Origin: Scleromatobacter sp045810265 | Lineage (GTDB): Bacteria; Pseudomonadota; Gammaproteobacteria; Burkholderiales; Burkholderiaceae_C | Direction of reading: 5' to 3' | DNA length: 5,409 nt | NCBI GenBank assembly: GCA_045810265.1 | Contig: JBJMWF010000088.1 | Span: 1 to 5,409, forward strand | In this document: positions 4,652 to 5,409 of the stretch, piece after piece | Layout of the letters: the number at the start of each line of letters is the position of its first letter | How positions within the stretch are numbered: the first letter of the stretch is position 1 | Translations under genes and position numbers: made by a program | The notes under the pieces: generated by a model | Database searches by the model: none | Seen by the model: only the letters and a program-made list of their open reading frames with translations | What the model was told of the DNA's origin: nothing

Positions 4652-5409
4652 ATGGACGCCAGCAACCGATTGCCCGCGATGCTCTGGATGGTGCGTCACG
4701 GCCAGAGCGCCGGCAACGTGGCGCGGGACCTGGCCGAGTCGGGCGGCCATCACCTGATCGACATCGCCACGCGCGACATGGACGTTCCGCTGTCGCCGCT
4801 GGGTGAGCGTCAGTCGAACGCCGTCGGGCACTGGTTCGGCCGCCTGCCGCCCGGCGAGCGCCCCACGGCCGTGCTGTGCTCGCCCTACCTGCGGGCGCGC
4901 CAGACCGCCGAGCGGCTGGTCGACGCCGCCGGATGGCGCGACCTGCCCATCGAGTTCGACGAGCGCCTGCGCGAGAAGGAGTTCGGCATCGTCGATCGGC
5001 TGACCGCCGCGGGGATCCGCAGCAAATATCCCGAACTGGCCGAACAGCGCGCGCATGTCGGCAAGTTCTATTTCCGGCCGCCGGGCGGCGAGAGCTGGTG
5101 CGACGTCGTGCTCAGGCTGCGCGGCGTGCTGGACACGCTCGGGCTGGAGTACGCCGGCGAACGGGTGCTGGTGGTCGGCCACCAGGTGATCGCGTCGTGC
5201 CTGCGTTACCTGATCGAGCGGCTCGACGAGGCCAGCCTGCTGGCGCTGGACGCGCGCGGCGAGATTCCCAACTGCGCGGTGTCGTCGTACCGCTTCTCGG
5301 CGACGGCGGGCGCGCGCGGCCGGCTGGTGCCAGACCTGGTCAACTTCACGGCGCCCGTCAGCGACGAGGGTACGCCGGTCACTCGCGCGCCCGACGCGGC
5401 AGTCGCCCC
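4652..5409 (+). CDS. histidine phosphatase family protein (phosphoglycerate-mutase-like), 3' end outside window
   Basis: The frame is open from ATG 4652 to the right edge, giving 252 complete residues with no stop yet. MVRHGQS carries the RHG signature, with His16 as the phospho-accepting nucleophile. The other phosphate-pocket residues are visible: Arg83 in SPYLRARQTAERL, acidic Glu110 in LREKEFG, and the second His177 in LVVGHQVIASCLRYL. PPGGESWCDVVLR (about 143-155) is the usual GGES segment. Members remove phosphate from small molecules or proteins, or act as mutases; the substrate here is not evident. An insert after RHGQSAGN (ESGGHHLIDIATRDMDVPLS) is typical of a subgroup of roughly 220-270 aa. 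The residues past about 230 are Pro/Ala-rich, suggesting the stop is near. An in-frame TAG at 4643-4645 limits the start; 4652 lacks a strong Shine-Dalgarno, and Met10 (4679) is an alternative. Confidence 0.9.
   Translation, partial: MDASNRLPAMLWMVRHGQSAGNVARDLAESGGHHLIDIATRDMDVPLSPLGERQSNAVGHWFGRLPPGERPTAVLCSPYLRARQTAERLVDAAGWRDLPIEFDERLREKEFGIVDRLTAAGIRSKYPELAEQRAHVGKFYFRPPGGESWCDVVLRLRGVLDTLGLEYAGERVLVVGHQVIASCLRYLIERLDEASLLALDARGEIPNCAVSSYRFSATAGARGRLVPDLVNFTAPVSDEGTPVTRAPDAAVA

Noticed and set aside
4532..5182. - strand open frame of 216 codons under the histidine phosphatase
   Set aside because: The + strand frame has RHG and all phosphatase signature residues; the antisense frame has no features.

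Overview
The window is a high-GC bacterial chromosome segment. Codons mostly end in G or C, Shine-Dalgarno sites are AGGAG-like, and gaps between genes are short. The mix of genes (a lipoprotein with an LQGC lipobox, an XRE/MmyB-type regulator, a Tat-like signal peptide) fits a Gram-negative proteobacterium. My best guess is Xanthomonadales (Lysobacter/Luteimonas-like), with Burkholderiales as the alternative. This is judged from general style, not from a database match.

Layout from left to right: (1) the C-terminal part of an alpha/beta hydrolase, + strand, cut by the left edge; (2) a convergent, signal-less M15-family peptidoglycan peptidase of the phage-endolysin type, - strand (819-1217); (3) a 200-bp divergent spacer, then an outer-membrane lipoprotein of unknown function, + strand (1418-2095); (4) an XRE-family regulator with a MmyB-like ligand-binding domain, - strand (2092-2949), whose stop codon interlocks with that of the lipoprotein; (5) a SnoaL/NTF2-fold protein, - strand (3018-3533), directly upstream of the regulator and in the same direction; (6) an unrecognised 175-aa protein, - strand (3672-4199); (7) a 70-aa protein with a DnaJ-like double CxxCGGTG zinc motif, - strand (4316-4528); (8) divergent from it, a histidine-phosphatase family protein, + strand, cut by the right edge (4652-5409).

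The most structured part is the NTF2-regulator pair at about 2949-3606. A perfect 6+1+6 palindrome sits beside a possible promoter ahead of the NTF2 gene. The NTF2 gene has two credible starts, one giving a Tat-like exported form and one with a much better ribosome site giving a cytosolic form. A very strong hairpin with a TCTTCTT tail separates it from the regulator. Together these suggest a small regulated module in which the regulator may control its own expression through the upstream gene. No RNA genes, CRISPR arrays, insertion sequences or origins were seen. Most of the window looks like ordinary chromosomal housekeeping and accessory genes. The endolysin-like gene is the only piece with a phage flavour.
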